A stretch of DNA of 64,000 nt from an uncultured Eubacteriales bacterium (GTDB lineage Bacteria > Bacillota > Clostridia > Oscillospirales > Acutalibacteraceae): the NCBI GenBank assembly GCA_934444365.1, contig CAKSCM010000008.1:44002-108001 (forward strand), given 5' to 3'. Below are positions 42,198 through 51,519 of the stretch, in pieces. The stretch's first letter is position 1. Each line of letters starts with the position of its first letter. The notes below the pieces were generated by a model that was given only the letters and a program-made list of their open reading frames with translations, was not told the DNA's origin and searched no databases. Made by a program: the position numbers and the translations under genes.

Positions 42198-44813
42198 TTA
42201 TACCGTTTCAAAATTGCCGTAATAGGCGTTTAGATACATCTGCTTTATCTCGCTCATGAGCGGATAACGGGGATTTGCTCCCGTGCACTGGTCGTCAAAG
42301 GCCTGCTCGGTCATATCGTCAAGCCGATCGAGGAAATCCTTCTCGTCAATGCCGTAGTCCTTTATGGTGGGCTTTATTCCGACCCGGGCTTTGAGCTCGT
42401 CGATGGCTGCTATCAGATTTTCAAGCTTTTCACCGTCGTTTTTGCCCTTTATTCCGAGATAATCGGCAATTTCGGCATAGCGCTGCAGCGTGTGAGGATG
42501 ATCGTATTGCGGGAAGGTTCCCATCTTGGTAGGCACCTCGGCAGCATTAAAGCGCATAACATGCGGCAGCATAAGGGCGTTTGCGACACCGTGCGGCAGG
42601 TGATGGAAAGCGCCCAGCTTATGCGCCATGGAGTGGCATATGCCGAGAAACGCATTGGCAAAAGCCATACCGGCCATGGTGGCGGCGTGGGCCATTTTCT
42701 CTCTGGCAACCGGATCGTTCGGGCCGTTGTCGTATGCACGGGGGAGATATTCGAAAATCATTTTAAGGGAACGAAGGGCAAGCGAATCGGTGAAATCGGT
42801 CGCGAGCATTGCGGCGTAGGCCTCTATGCTGTGCGATACGGCGTCTATTCCCGACGCGCTGGTAAGTCCTTTCGGTGCATTCATCATCATGTCGGCGTCA
42901 ACTATCGCCATGTCGGGCATGAGCTCATAATCGGCAAGCGGATATTTGATCCCGGTTTTTTCGTCGGTTATAACGGCGAACGGGGTGACCTCAGAGCCGG
43001 TTCCGGCCGACGTCGGCACGGCTATAAAGCAGGCCTTTTCGCCCATTTTCGGGAAGGTATAGACCCTTTTCCTTATATCCATAAATCTCATGGCCATATC
43101 CATGAAGTCGGCCTCGGGATGCTCATAAAGCACCCACATTATTTTACCGGCGTCCATGGCCGAGCCGCCGCCCACGGCGATTATGCAGTCGGGCTCGAAC
43201 GAACGCATCATCTCGGCGCCCTTATGCGCGCTCGCAAGGGAAGGATCGGGCGCCACATCGTAAAAGGTGGTATGGATAATGCCCATTTCGTCTAGCTTGT
43301 CGGTAATGGCCTTTGTGTAGCCGTTTTTGTAAAGAAAGCTGTCGGTTACAATGAAAACCCTTTTGCGGTTCATTTCGGTTTTCAGTTCCTTTAAAGCGAC
43401 CGGCAGACAGCCCTTTTTGATGTACACCTTTTCGGGAGCCTTAAACCACAGCATATTCTCTCTCCTTTCGGCCACCGTTTTTATGTTGAGCAGATGCTTT
43501 ACTCCGACGTTTTCGGAAACACTGTTTCCGCCCCACGAGCCGCATCCGAGGGTAAGCGAGGGGGCAAGCGAGAAGTTGTAAAGATCGCCTATTCCGCCCT
43601 GTGACGAGGGTGTGTTTACAAGTATACGGCAGGTCTTCATACGCTGTGAAAAGCGCTCTGTTTTTTCCGTTTCGGTAACGGCGTTCAGATAAACCGACGA
43701 TGTATGTCCGTATCCGCCGTCGGCAACAAGGCGCTCGGCCTTATCGAGGGCGTCGTCAAAGGACTTCGCCTTATACATCGCGAGCACCGGAGAGAGCTTT
43801 TCATGGGCGAATTCCTCGCTCAGTTCCACGCTTTCGACCTCGCCGATAAGTATTTTTGTGCTTTTTGGAACCTCAACCCCGGCAAGAGCGGCAATCGTAT
43901 GGGCCTTTTGTCCTACTATCTTGGCGTTTAATGCACCGTTTATAATTATGGTCTTTCTGACCTTTTCGGTCTCGGATTTTGAAAGGAAATAGCAGCCGCG
44001 GTCGGCAAACTCCTTTTTAACCCTGCCGTAAATGCCCTCAAGTACAATGCAGGATTGCTCGGAAGCGCATATCATGCCGTTGTCAAAGGTTTTGGAATGT
44101 ATTATCGAGTTTACCGCCAGAACAATGTCGGCCGTGTCGTCGATTATTGCCGGAGTGTTTCCCGGACCGACTCCTATGGCCGGCTTTCCGCTCGAATAGG
44201 CCGCCTTTACCATGCCTGGTCCGCCCGTCGCGAGTATTATGTCGGCCTCCTTCATGACAAGGCCTGTCATGTCGAGCGATGGGACGTCGATCCAATCGAT
44301 TATTCCCTCGGGCGCGCCGGCCTTTACGGCCGCCTCCAGCACCACCTTCGCCGCGGCTATGGTAGATGCCTTTGCTCTCGGGTGTGGACTGATTATGATA
44401 GCGTTGCGCGTTTTAAGGGCGATAAGGGTTTTGAAAATAGCGGTAGAGGTGGGATTGGTGGTCGGAATTACGGCCGCAATAACACCCAGCGGCTCCGCAA
44501 TTTTCTTTATTCCGGCCGATTTATCCTCTTCGATAACTCCGCAGGTTTTGGTATCGCGGTAGGCATTGTAAATATATTCGGCGGCGTAGTGGTTTTTTAT
44601 GATTTTGTCCTCAACAACGCCCATTCCGGTCTCCTCAACCGCCATTTTGGCAAGAGGAATACGCGCCTTGTCGGCCGCCGAGGCAGCCGCAAGAAATATT
44701 TTGTCGACCTGCTCCTGAGAATAGCCGGCATAAATGCGCTGAGCCTCCTTCATGGCAAGAAGGGTCTTCTCAAGCTTTTCGACTCCGTCGATAATTTCCC
44801 GTTTGTTGGCCAT
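42198..44813 (-). CDS. adhE: Bifunctional acetaldehyde-CoA/alcohol dehydrogenase
   Basis: Reduces acetyl-CoA to ethanol in two NADH-dependent steps, regenerating NAD during fermentation. It is 871 residues, full length. The N-terminal aldehyde dehydrogenase half has the acylating Cys in NGMICASEQSCIVLEG (about 240); the C-terminal iron-dependent alcohol dehydrogenase half has AVGGGSAMDAGKIMW and the metal His residues in GICHSMAHKLGAFHHLPHG. TAAGGAGAG precedes the ATG. AdhE assembles into helical spirosomes in known cases. No Rex-type TTGTTA...TAACAA site is seen upstream, but a 16-bp perfect palindrome lies 90 bp before the start. Confidence 0.97.
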   Translation of the reverse strand: MANKREIIDGVEKLEKTLLAMKEAQRIYAGYSQEQVDKIFLAAASAADKARIPLAKMAVEETGMGVVEDKIIKNHYAAEYIYNAYRDTKTCGVIEEDKSAGIKKIAEPLGVIAAVIPTTNPTSTAIFKTLIALKTRNAIIISPHPRAKASTIAAAKVVLEAAVKAGAPEGIIDWIDVPSLDMTGLVMKEADIILATGGPGMVKAAYSSGKPAIGVGPGNTPAIIDDTADIVLAVNSIIHSKTFDNGMICASEQSCIVLEGIYGRVKKEFADRGCYFLSKSETEKVRKTIIINGALNAKIVGQKAHTIAALAGVEVPKSTKILIGEVESVELSEEFAHEKLSPVLAMYKAKSFDDALDKAERLVADGGYGHTSSVYLNAVTETEKTERFSQRMKTCRILVNTPSSQGGIGDLYNFSLAPSLTLGCGSWGGNSVSENVGVKHLLNIKTVAERRENMLWFKAPEKVYIKKGCLPVALKELKTEMNRKRVFIVTDSFLYKNGYTKAITDKLDEMGIIHTTFYDVAPDPSLASAHKGAEMMRSFEPDCIIAVGGGSAMDAGKIMWVLYEHPEADFMDMAMRFMDIRKRVYTFPKMGEKACFIAVPTSAGTGSEVTPFAVITDEKTGIKYPLADYELMPDMAIVDADMMMNAPKGLTSASGIDAVSHSIEAYAAMLATDFTDSLALRSLKMIFEYLPRAYDNGPNDPVAREKMAHAATMAGMAFANAFLGICHSMAHKLGAFHHLPHGVANALMLPHVMRFNAAEVPTKMGTFPQYDHPHTLQRYAEIADYLGIKGKNDGEKLENLIAAIDELKARVGIKPTIKDYGIDEKDFLDRLDDMTEQAFDDQCTGANPRYPLMSEIKQMYLNAYYGNFETV

Positions 44814-44836
44814 TTGTTTCTCTCCTTAAAAATAAC

Positions 44837-45019
44837 TTAAAGCGATGTACACTTAAAATCCCGAAGAAATCGATCCTCGCCATAGGCAATAATCGGTAAT
44901 CGCTCATGCTTTAAAGCATGAATATCAGGACGTGTATTTTCGTCCCAAAATATGCGATATACGCAAGCTTCCGTTTTAAGCTCCGCTTTAATTTTCCGGA
45001 TAAATTGGCTTGCTTGCAT
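44837..45019 (-). CDS. Doubtful 60-residue ORF upstream of adhE
   Basis: The product has mixed charged and aromatic composition (CVYRIFWDENTRPDIHALKH, RLPIIAYGEDRFLRDF) that looks protein-like. The frame is open upstream to about 45100 without a standard start codon, and no ribosome site precedes the ATG at 45019. It could be a small gene, the tail of a decayed gene, or chance. It ends 23 bp before adhE. Confidence 0.25.
   Translation of the reverse strand: MQASQFIRKIKAELKTEACVYRIFWDENTRPDIHALKHERLPIIAYGEDRFLRDFKCTSL
44905..44920. promoter_or_regulatory. 16-bp perfect palindrome upstream of adhE
   Basis: CATGCTTTAAAGCATG is a perfect dyad about 92 bp before the adhE start. A regulator site is possible; it does not match Rex. 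Confidence 0.35.
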
Positions 45020-45177
45020 AAAGCGAGTGGTTTCATCAGCGCTTAATATGCGGCTTGTATTATTGCGCCGCCGCTTTGCAAAAGCAGCCGCACTGACGCA
45101 CCGTTTTATCGCCGCGCCGCCGCCCTATCCGTTTTGTTCACCTATATATTATTACCCTTTTCTGTCGGTTTGAAGAT
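45020..45177. other. Intergenic stretch between adhE region and LysR gene
   Basis: GC-rich at 45060-45125 (CGCCGCCGC-type runs), AT-rich after. No gene with a start codon is supported and I do not find a clear adhE promoter. Confidence 0.4.
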
Positions 45178-45216
45178 ACAAAAAAGGTATACCGATATTC
45201 CTTTATCGGTATACCC
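45178..45216 (-). terminator. Terminator of the LysR gene
   Basis: GGTATACCGATA and TATCGGTATACC form a perfect 12-bp stem, followed on the minus strand by TTTTTTTG. On the minus strand a TTGACA lies about 22 bp before the hairpin (45238-45243), so an attenuator role for adhE is also imaginable. Confidence 0.8.
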
Positions 45217-45395
45217 TTTACTGATTTATATATTTTCTGTCAAGCGTTCTTTAAAAAGTCGGTTAAAAAACCGTCCTTTGTAAACGCGCTTCCTTTCCCC
45301 CGGTGTTTTTATCGGGCGTTGTATCGTGCCGCGTATGACAAAAAAGCCTGCATTTTAAGGCGATATGCCCTTTTGTCCCTATACGGCCAAGCATG

Positions 45396-46334
45396 CTAAT
45401 AGCTTATTTTTTTAAATCTTTCGACCGTTTGCGACAGGGTTTCTATAAATAAAGTCTCATCCTCAGAAAACCGGTATCCTTTACGGTAAATGAGCAGATC
45501 GCGGCATTCGTTCTCCCTTTTAAAGCATTCCCGCTCGCACAGCTTAAACCGCTCCAATATCTCCTTATGGGTAGGCGATACCCACATATAAGCGTCGGTA
45601 AGCCGTTTTAAAAGCTCGTACTGACTTCCCCTGTCATAAACCGTTATACGACGGGGCCGCCTGCTTTCCATTTCAACCTGTCTTGCCATGGGAGCCGACA
45701 TAAACGGAATAAGCGAATCGCCGTGAACTATCTCGGTAAAGGGAATAAGCATATCCGGCAGTATCTTTTCCTTGTCGGCAAGGGGATGATCCCTCGACAT
45801 CAAAAGCTCATATGTAAACTCATAGACCGGCCTGCAGACAAGCTCCTTTTCGGCAAGCGAGGACAAAAAGTTTTTTTCGTAAATTTTCTGGCAGCGGACA
45901 ACGGCTAAATCATCCACCCCTCGGGCAACGTTATTCATGGCGTGCTTGGCGCTGGTTTCGTGATAGGAGAGATCTATATCGCTGCCCAACGGAATTTTTT
46001 TTGCAAACTCGCAAAAGGCAAGCGAGGTATAGCTCGCGCGCGGAGCCGATATATAAAGCCGCCGCCGCTTTGCCTTGTCGCGGTTGTAAAGCCGCTCCAT
46101 CTCCTCGATCTGGGACAGTATATTTTCGGCATGCTTTAAAAACTCCGCTCCCGCCTCGGTCGGCACTACCCCCTTTGAGGTGCGGTTAAATATAGCCATA
46201 CCGAAGGAATCCTCAAGCTCCCTTATGGCCTTCGAAAGTGCCGGCTGATTCATGTGAAGCCGCTCGGCCGCCTTGGAAAACGACCCGGCCTTTTCCACCT
46301 CTACGGCATATCGTAAATGCAGAAGATTGTTAAT
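45396..46334 (-). CDS. LysR-family transcriptional regulator, probable AUU start
   Basis: A 312-residue regulator. The winged helix-turn-helix is EKAGSFSKAAERLHMNQPAL followed by SKAIRELEDSFGMAIFNRTS; the effector domain fills the rest. The first standard start (GTG at 46298) would remove the first helix of the DNA-binding domain and has no ribosome site. Extending the frame to the upstream stop gives MNNLLHLRYAVEVEKAGSFS from ATT at 46332-46334, which is the normal LysR N-terminus; AAAAGGGG ends 8 nt before that ATT. A CTG lies 4 codons later but is less well placed. Target genes are unknown; adhE is downstream beyond the terminator. Confidence 0.9.
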   Translation of the reverse strand: MNNLLHLRYAVEVEKAGSFSKAAERLHMNQPALSKAIRELEDSFGMAIFNRTSKGVVPTEAGAEFLKHAENILSQIEEMERLYNRDKAKRRRLYISAPRASYTSLAFCEFAKKIPLGSDIDLSYHETSAKHAMNNVARGVDDLAVVRCQKIYEKNFLSSLAEKELVCRPVYEFTYELLMSRDHPLADKEKILPDMLIPFTEIVHGDSLIPFMSAPMARQVEMESRRPRRITVYDRGSQYELLKRLTDAYMWVSPTHKEILERFKLCERECFKRENECRDLLIYRKGYRFSEDETLFIETLSQTVERFKKISY

Positions 46335-46575
46335 TTTAATCGCCCCTTTTACTTATGTTGTGTTGCATGGGACAAACCGCCCGAAAAGATGTGATTTTTA
46401 CATCAGATGCACCCGGCAAATTGCCGATACACCGCGCATTTTCCAAGACTTTTAATCGCGTATGGCGATAAAAAGCTCTCCCTCGGGTGGTTTTTGTCCG
46501 CTGCAACACATCTCTAAAGAAAAAAGAAATCAAACGCCATCGCCGAAAAAAACACATTAAAAACCGGAGCGCACC

Positions 46576-47157
46576 TTAAAAATTAATTACCCCGAGGTGC
46601 TCAAGAAGTATCTTAAGGCCTATTAAAATCAAAATTACGCCGCCGGCAATCTCGGCCTTTTTTTCAAATCGGCTGCCGAAGCGGTTGCCGATAAACACGC
46701 CTATTCCCGATAACAAAAACGTGGTAAGACCTATAAACAAAACCGACGTCCCGATGTTTACATCCGGTAAAAGCGCAAAGGTAACGCCGACCGCCAGCGC
46801 GTCTATGCTTGTGGCAATAGCCAGAACAAAAAGCTCCTTAATATCAAGGGCGGATTCGCTTTCGGCTGCGTCCTCACCCTTTTTGAAAATGCACTCGTAC
46901 AGCATTTTACCGCCTATAAAGCACAGCAGCACAAAGGCAATCCAGTGATCGTAGGCCGTTATGTATTTTTCAAACTGAGAACCGACAAGCCAGCCGATAA
47001 AGGGCATGAGCGCCTGAAATCCGCCGAAAAACAAGGCTATCAAAAAGGTCTGTTTAAGGTTTATTCCGGTCTTCATGCCGAGTCCCTTACATACCGAAAC
47101 CGCAAAAGCATCCATCGAAAGCCCGACGGCTATAAGCAAAAGTTCAACTATACCCAT
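46576..47157 (-). CDS. mntP: Manganese efflux pump MntP
   Basis: A 193-residue six-helix membrane protein. Two conserved acidic motifs, GLSMDAFAVSVCKGLG (about 13-28) and IATSIDALAVGVTFAL (about 113-128), carry the metal-binding Asp residues of the inverted repeats. It exports Mn2+ and so limits manganese toxicity. GGGAG lies 8 nt before the ATG. In many bacteria mntP is preceded by a yybP-ykoY manganese riboswitch; I looked for its core upstream and did not find it. Confidence 0.93.
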   Translation of the reverse strand: MGIVELLLIAVGLSMDAFAVSVCKGLGMKTGINLKQTFLIALFFGGFQALMPFIGWLVGSQFEKYITAYDHWIAFVLLCFIGGKMLYECIFKKGEDAAESESALDIKELFVLAIATSIDALAVGVTFALLPDVNIGTSVLFIGLTTFLLSGIGVFIGNRFGSRFEKKAEIAGGVILILIGLKILLEHLGVINF

Positions 47158-47337
47158 TTTAAAAACTCCCGTAAGCTGCCAAAAAGCCGACGCACGGCCA
47201 AAAGCAGAATATATTTAAATATAATCGACGGCACGCCGCCGTATGCACCGGTCTTAAGACCATAGCATTAACAATCGGCAACGTAAATATCCGCCGGGGT
47301 GCGTTATATTTTTTTAAAAAAGCACCCTCCGTTTTAC

Positions 47338-47363
47338 GCCGGACAAAATTCAATCCGTCCGGC
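47338..47363 (-). terminator. Hairpin after the TSCPD gene
   Basis: GCCGGAC and GTCCGGC form a perfect 7-bp stem with a 12-nt loop, 20 bp past the stop. No strong T-run follows, so it could be a processing or weak termination site. Confidence 0.4.
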
Positions 47364-47383
47364 ACATATTACGGGTCGTCTTT

Positions 47384-47635
47384 TTATTTTTTCAGGGCCG
47401 ACTTAAGCGCCTTTGCAAGCTGGTCGGGACATGATGTCGGCTTCATGCCGCACCTTGTTCCCTCGAGGCGATCTACGACCTCCTCGGCCTTCATCCCCTT
47501 TATAAGGGAACAAATACCCTTGGTGTTGCCGTTGCAGCCGCCGTCAAAATAGGCGTCGATTATGCGGTTCTGGTCGTCAAGTTCAATATGAACAGCCCTG
47601 GAGCAGGTGCCGTTTGTTTTGTAATCGATCTTCAT
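47384..47635 (-). CDS. TSCPD domain protein (TIGR03905 family)
   Basis: An 83-residue protein. The pattern TCSRAVHIELD, FDGGCNGNTKGICSLIKGM, and GTRCGMKPTSCPDQLAKAL with its T-S-C-P-D motif defines the family, which is related to a domain at the C-terminus of some ribonucleotide reductases. The four conserved Cys may bind metal. Function is unknown. A weak AAAGGTG precedes the ATG. Mono- or bicistronic state is unclear. Confidence 0.9.
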   Translation of the reverse strand: MKIDYKTNGTCSRAVHIELDDQNRIIDAYFDGGCNGNTKGICSLIKGMKAEEVVDRLEGTRCGMKPTSCPDQLAKALKSALKK

Positions 47636-47854
47636 TTTTTCACCTTTTTACTGTTTTATTTTTTATTACCTACGGAATACCGCGCCGCACCAAATCAGTT
47701 ACAGCGCCTTTTATTCCGTTTTAAAGGCCGCAAAACCGCCGGCGCTTTTTACCTGTTTTTATAAGATAAACAAAAAAACGCGCGGCGGCTGTTATTAATT
47801 AAAATGTTGCGCCATGTAACCGGAAAACCGCCCGATGTGCGATCCGATTATAAA

Positions 47855-48664
47855 TCATATCTGCGAAGCGAGATAATCCATATAGCTTACAAAATGAGCA
47901 AAGACAATGCCCGGCTCCTGAAGCTCGGGATTCCAGCGTTTAAGCCATTCGAGCGACATATAGCCCTTATAGCCTATGCGACTGAGCTCTTTAAGCACCG
48001 ATTTCAGCGGAACGTCACCGTAGCCCATCATCCGGTAAGAGACCTTGCCGTTTACCATGACCGAATCCTTTAAATGGGTGTGCTTTATGCGATCACCCAG
48101 GGTACCGACGGTAATGAACGGAACCTCCCTGAAAAAGCGATACGGATGATGAACGTCCCACAGCGCTCCCTTATTTTCGAGCGGGATGGAATCGAGGAAT
48201 TTTGCGAGCACCGACGATTCGGCGAAAACTCCGTTGGTTTCCATAAGCGGAACCACGCCGTAATCAAGAGCGAATTCGCAAAGCTCGGTATAAAGCGAGC
48301 GGCAAAGGCGAACGTCGCAGTCGGAGGGCTCGGCATAGGGCGAGGGCATAACGCGGACATACTTTGTGCCCAGCCGCGAAGCCAGCACAATGTAATCCTT
48401 CGCCTCGCGCATTGAATCCTCGGCCCTTTGAGGCACTCCGAGCACCGAGGCCGTATCAAGCACCGGTATCTCCATTCCCGAGCGTTTAAGCACAGATAAG
48501 GTCTTTTCTATATTTTCATCCGAAAACTCCGGGCATCTCGGAGCGTAAACGGTGTCAGCAATGCCGCGTATTTCAATGCCCTGTATTCCGAGATCTCTTG
48601 CCGTGACAAAAATTTCATCAAAGGACCATCCGGGGCATCCGAGGGTAGAAAAAGCTAATTTCAT
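47855..48664 (-). CDS. Sugar phosphate isomerase/epimerase-type TIM barrel protein
   Basis: A 269-residue xylose isomerase-like (AP endonuclease 2) barrel. It starts MKLAFSTLGCPGWSFDEIFV; metal ligands are probably in GIEIRG, VPLMETNGVF, WDVHHPYRFF, HTHLKDS and MSLEWLKRW. Such proteins isomerise or epimerise sugars, inosose or related compounds; the substrate cannot be read. AAAGGA precedes the ATG, 30 bp downstream of the acyl-CoA ligase gene, so the two are likely co-transcribed. Confidence 0.9.
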   Translation of the reverse strand: MKLAFSTLGCPGWSFDEIFVTARDLGIQGIEIRGIADTVYAPRCPEFSDENIEKTLSVLKRSGMEIPVLDTASVLGVPQRAEDSMREAKDYIVLASRLGTKYVRVMPSPYAEPSDCDVRLCRSLYTELCEFALDYGVVPLMETNGVFAESSVLAKFLDSIPLENKGALWDVHHPYRFFREVPFITVGTLGDRIKHTHLKDSVMVNGKVSYRMMGYGDVPLKSVLKELSRIGYKGYMSLEWLKRWNPELQEPGIVFAHFVSYMDYLASQI

Positions 48665-48694
48665 TTCGTTTTCATTCCTTTCACACGTATTGCT

Positions 48695-50377
48695 TTAAGC
48701 CGTTTCTACGGCGGCGTCGGTCTCAAGATGAAGCATGCTTACCGCCATATCGCGCAATTTATATTTCTGGATCTTATTACTCGCCGTCATGGGGAACTCG
48801 TCCACAAAGGCGACATACGAGGGCACCTTGTGACGGGCCATGTTATGGGCGACGTAATCCTTGACCTGCTGCTCGGTAAGGGTACGGCCGGGCTTTAAAA
48901 TTATAAAGGCCATTACCTCTTCGCCGTACTTTTTGCTCGGCACACCGATGACCTGAACATCGCTTATATCCGGGTGAGTGTAAAGGAAATCCTCTATCTC
49001 CTTCGGATAAATGTTCTCGCCGCCGCGTATTATCATATCCTTTGCACGTCCGGTTATCCTGTAGTAGCCGTCGGGCTCGCGCACGGCGATATCTCCGGTG
49101 TGGAGCCAGCCCTGCTTATCAATCACCTGCTCGGTGGCGGCTGGCATCTTGTAATATCCGCTCATTACATGATATCCGCGGGTACAGAATTCTCCCGGAG
49201 TACCGTCGGGCACTTCCTCTCCGGTTTCAAGATCGACGATCTTGTTTTCACATCCCGGCAGATCGCGGCCGACGGTTGCAACCTTGTGCTCTATTGTATC
49301 GTCGGCATTCGACATTGTACAGCCCGGTGAGGATTCGGTCTGTCCGTAAACTATGGTTATCTCGCGCATGCCCATGCGGTCGATAACCTCCTGCATGGTT
49401 TTTATCGGGCATGGCGAGCCGGCCATTATTCCGGTGCGAAGATGTGAAAAATCGTATTTATCAAAATCGGGATGGCCGAGCATGGCTATAAACATTGTCG
49501 GAACGCCGTGCACCGCCGTGCATTTCTGCTCGGATATGGCCGACATGGTCTTTACGGTCTGGAAATACTCCACCGGAACCATCGAAGTGCCGTGCGATAT
49601 GCAGGCCATCATGGCGAGTACCATTCCGAAGCAGTGGAAAAGCGGAACGGTTATGCAAAGGCGGTCCTTTTCGCTGAGCTTCATGTTATCACCGATAAAG
49701 CGGCCGTTGTTGAGTATGTTTTTGTGGGTGAGCATAACCCCCTTGGGGAATCCGGTCGTACCGGAGGTGTACTGCATGTTTATGACCTCGTCGGACGAAA
49801 GCGACTCGGTAAGAGCTCTGTAAACCTCAAAGGGCACGCTGTCGGCCCGTTTGTAAAGCTCCGAAAAGCCGAGCATGCCGGCCTGAACGCCCTTTTCCTC
49901 ATCCACCGTAACTATGCTTCTAAGACACGGCAGCATCGGCAGCATAAGATGCTCGGGATTCTGTGATTTTAAATCCGGACAAAGCTCGTTTACAATATCG
50001 GCATACAATGTGTCCCTGTATCCCTTGCCCATTACAAGCACCTTGGTGTCCGACTGGGCCAAAAGGTACTGAAGTTCAAAAACACGATAGGCCGTATTCA
50101 CCGTTACAAGCACCGCGCCGAGCTTTACGGTCGCGTAAAAGGTGAGCAGCCATTCGGGAATATTGGTAGCCCATATGGCGACATGATCGCCCTTGCCTAC
50201 CCCCAGCGCCATAAGACCGCGTGCTATACGGTCGCATTCGTCGTTAAATTCCTTCCATGTGCGCTTGTAGGGTCGGTCGTTGTATATTACCGCTGCTTTG
50301 TCGGGGGCTTTCTCGGCAAGCTCGTCGAGAATACTCCCTATAGTGCGGTCCCAGAGTTCTGTTTTATTGTTATTCAT
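48695..50377 (-). CDS. Acyl-CoA synthetase / AMP-dependent ligase
   Basis: A 560-residue ANL-superfamily enzyme that adenylates a carboxylate and transfers it to CoA. The nucleotide loop is MQYTSGTTGFPKGVMLTHKN (about 187), the A5 motif VYGQTESSPG, the A7 motif GWLHTGDIAVREPDGYYRIT with its catalytic Asp, and the C-terminal Lys is in TASNKIQKYKLRDM. The overall match is to medium/long-chain fatty acyl-CoA synthetases of the FadK/YngI type. AGGAG precedes the ATG. It is read with the TIM-barrel gene. The acyl substrate is unknown. Confidence 0.92.
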   Translation of the reverse strand: MNNNKTELWDRTIGSILDELAEKAPDKAAVIYNDRPYKRTWKEFNDECDRIARGLMALGVGKGDHVAIWATNIPEWLLTFYATVKLGAVLVTVNTAYRVFELQYLLAQSDTKVLVMGKGYRDTLYADIVNELCPDLKSQNPEHLMLPMLPCLRSIVTVDEEKGVQAGMLGFSELYKRADSVPFEVYRALTESLSSDEVINMQYTSGTTGFPKGVMLTHKNILNNGRFIGDNMKLSEKDRLCITVPLFHCFGMVLAMMACISHGTSMVPVEYFQTVKTMSAISEQKCTAVHGVPTMFIAMLGHPDFDKYDFSHLRTGIMAGSPCPIKTMQEVIDRMGMREITIVYGQTESSPGCTMSNADDTIEHKVATVGRDLPGCENKIVDLETGEEVPDGTPGEFCTRGYHVMSGYYKMPAATEQVIDKQGWLHTGDIAVREPDGYYRITGRAKDMIIRGGENIYPKEIEDFLYTHPDISDVQVIGVPSKKYGEEVMAFIILKPGRTLTEQQVKDYVAHNMARHKVPSYVAFVDEFPMTASNKIQKYKLRDMAVSMLHLETDAAVETA

Positions 50378-50561
50378 GATTTTTTCTCCTGTTTTTTGCG
50401 AAACGCCGGGCTTTTATTCCGTTTGTTCTGCTGATTTTGCCTTATACTCCATCAAGTCCGACCGGACAATAAAGCCCCGGCTTTAAGCGCCCGCTCCCTG
50501 ATAAAAACGGCCACGTCCCCGGTATTCTTTTAAGGCATAAAAGCTCCGACAGTCTGTAGTT

Positions 50562-51476
50562 TTATCCGAAAAGGGGCGACGGATATACTCCGTCCTTAAA
50601 GAGCTTTTCGAAAGCCGACTTTACCCCAGGCACGTCCTGCTTGTAGGTGACGCCGTGCCATGCGTCGGGCGTTGATAATACCTTAACGTCACATAGTCGT
50701 TTCTGCATGGCTTTATCAACGGCGAAGGGCAGATAAAACTCGCTTTTAAGTCGGTCGGTCATTCCGGTCGACAAAAATGAGATCAGTTCCTTTTCGAGAA
50801 GATCGAAGAAATCTGGTGTAAATCCCCAGAAATTCATCGATACGGTCGTATCGAGCGAGAGCGCACGGCTTTTTCCGTCCATAACGCTCACGGCCTGATT
50901 GCCGTCAATGGAAATCTTCGGATTCTCGGTTATAGACAGCAGCATACCGTCCTTATCGGTAACGCATACGCCTCTTGACACATCGCCGTTTTCGGTAAGG
51001 GTCTTTCCGAGCTCGAAGCCGGCCATGCAGTAGTGAGAGATGTCCGGAGCGTCGGACGGCGCCTGATTTTTCAAAAATTCGGCCACCGATACAAAGGCCT
51101 GCCTTCCGTAATAATCGTCGGCGTTGACAACGCAAAACGGCTCGTTTACAACCTTCCTGCAGCACCACACCGCGTGACCCGTACCGAGCGGCTTTTCCCG
51201 TCCCTGTATCGGCTCAAAGCCGTCGGGCAGCTTATCGGTCGACTGAAAAACAAAATCCACCTTTATCCGGTCGCTCAATGAATCCGAGACGGTCTTTTTA
51301 AACAGCTCAAGATTCTCTTCCTTTATAACAAATACGACACGGTCAAATCCCGCTTTAACGGCGTCGTATACCGTAAAATCTATTATTTTTTCACCGCTCG
51401 GTCCAAAGGGCTCAAGCTGTTTAAGTCCGCCGAAGCGGCTGCCCATTCCGCCGGCCATTACAATGAGTGTAAGCAT
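50562..51476 (-). CDS. Sugar-phosphate nucleotidyltransferase-like protein
   Basis: A 304-residue protein. The nucleotide-binding loop IVMAGGMGSRFGGLKQLEPF (about 5-24) and KPLGTGHAVWCCRK, VVNADDYYG mark it as an NTP-transferase, near the UDP-glucose pyrophosphorylase/mannose-1-phosphate guanylyltransferase group. A C-terminal DVKVLSTPDAWHGVTYKQDV segment is characteristic of the stand-alone clostridial type. Its start has AAAGGA 12 nt upstream. It lies 43 bp after the LacI-type regulator and may be its target. Substrates are unknown. Confidence 0.88.
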   Translation of the reverse strand: MLTLIVMAGGMGSRFGGLKQLEPFGPSGEKIIDFTVYDAVKAGFDRVVFVIKEENLELFKKTVSDSLSDRIKVDFVFQSTDKLPDGFEPIQGREKPLGTGHAVWCCRKVVNEPFCVVNADDYYGRQAFVSVAEFLKNQAPSDAPDISHYCMAGFELGKTLTENGDVSRGVCVTDKDGMLLSITENPKISIDGNQAVSVMDGKSRALSLDTTVSMNFWGFTPDFFDLLEKELISFLSTGMTDRLKSEFYLPFAVDKAMQKRLCDVKVLSTPDAWHGVTYKQDVPGVKSAFEKLFKDGVYPSPLFG

Positions 51477-51519
51477 GATTTTTATAATTCCTTTCGGTTT
51501 GCAGATGAATTAATACGAA

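Noticed and set aside
47158..47383. yybP-ykoY manganese riboswitch ahead of mntP
   Set aside because: I looked for the conserved core and did not find it; only unrelated hairpins (GGGTGC/GCACCC) are present.
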